A stretch of DNA of 60,671 nucleotides, from contig DATMNI010000247.1 of the NCBI GenBank assembly GCA_035570275.1, positions 1-60,671 of the forward strand, given 5' to 3'. Each line of letters opens with the position of its first letter. The stretch's first letter is position 1. The position numbers and the translations under genes are program-made. The notes beneath the pieces were generated by a model. The model searched no databases and was not told the origin of the DNA. It saw nothing but the letters and a program-made list of their open reading frames with translations. Positions 60,615 to 60,671 of the stretch are shown here, in pieces. This DNA is from DATMNI01 sp035570275. GTDB lineage: Bacteria; Acidobacteriota; Terriglobia; Bryobacterales; Bryobacteraceae.

Positions 60615-60671
60615 CCAGTCTCCTAATCGAACAAATTGGTACTGCTTTGTTTTGAGAATACCAGACCAGAG

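Overview
The window looks like a chromosomal segment of a GC-rich acidobacterium close to Candidatus Solibacter (Bryobacterales). The evidence is three proteins with the Solibacter-type C-terminal adhesion-like domain (TIGR03437), three large MacB/FtsX-type orphan permeases of the acidobacterial ADOP kind (one behind a PadR repressor), a PEP-CTERM protein, a BlaI/M56 pair, a DUF2934 protein, and many short palindromic and tandem repeats between genes. Taxonomy is inferred from family content only.

Layout. 1-5000: a minus-strand parvulin/TPR/FG-GAP/ASPIC protein that runs off the left edge, divergent from a CusF-Sco copper protein and a heptaheme c-type cytochrome with TPRs. 5020-8215: PadR repressor and ADOP permease behind a promoter embedded in a nested palindrome. 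8312-8935: antitoxin with a broken PIN toxin. 8935-13417: M28 peptidase, then sulfate assimilation genes cysD and cysN (the latter with a dead APS-kinase tail), separated by a palindromic repeat. 14025-19267: PEP-CTERM protein, SBBP/TIGR03437 surface protein, OmpA-like protein. 19357-19622: seven tandem hairpin units between convergent genes. 19624-30803: MlaD, TatA, a MetX-like hydrolase, a zinc-ribbon protein, a membrane spermidine-synthase-like protein, a TPR lipoprotein and a TIGR03437 propeller protein.

31803-35190 is the most unusual region. A 26-bp copy of the 3' end of tRNA-Pro(CGG) lies 3.36 kb from the intact tRNA in the same orientation, as expected for the two ends of an integrated element. 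Inside are a decayed DUF3800 gene cut at the tRNA-derived end, a HipA-type kinase fused to a long N-terminal region that resembles an AbiEi-like regulator, and two large palindromic operators directly upstream of it. No integrase is visible.

35300-42647: selA (start codon inside a 12-bp tandem repeat), efp with an atypical loop tip, a Gfo/Idh/MocA oxidoreductase, a NIF3-like protein, and the BlaI/M56 pair with two operators. 42781-51182: two more permeases, a frameshifted REP-associated Y1 transposase flanked by its putative REP-like repeats, an ADP-ribosylglycohydrolase, DUF2934 and a degenerate receiver protein. 51540-60614: queC-queE and a histone-deacetylase-like protein, a frameshifted secreted protein, xseA, a TIGR03437 protein with a CX4CH motif, an S24-peptidase-like gene followed by mutY (which carries an in-frame heptapeptide repeat insertion), a Uma2 protein and a basic small protein.

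Recurring themes are expanded short tandem repeats inside or at the start of genes (permease, selA, mutY), dispersed palindromic repeats, and several single-base lesions (PIN toxin, DUF3800, transposase, secreted protein) that are either real decay or assembly errors.
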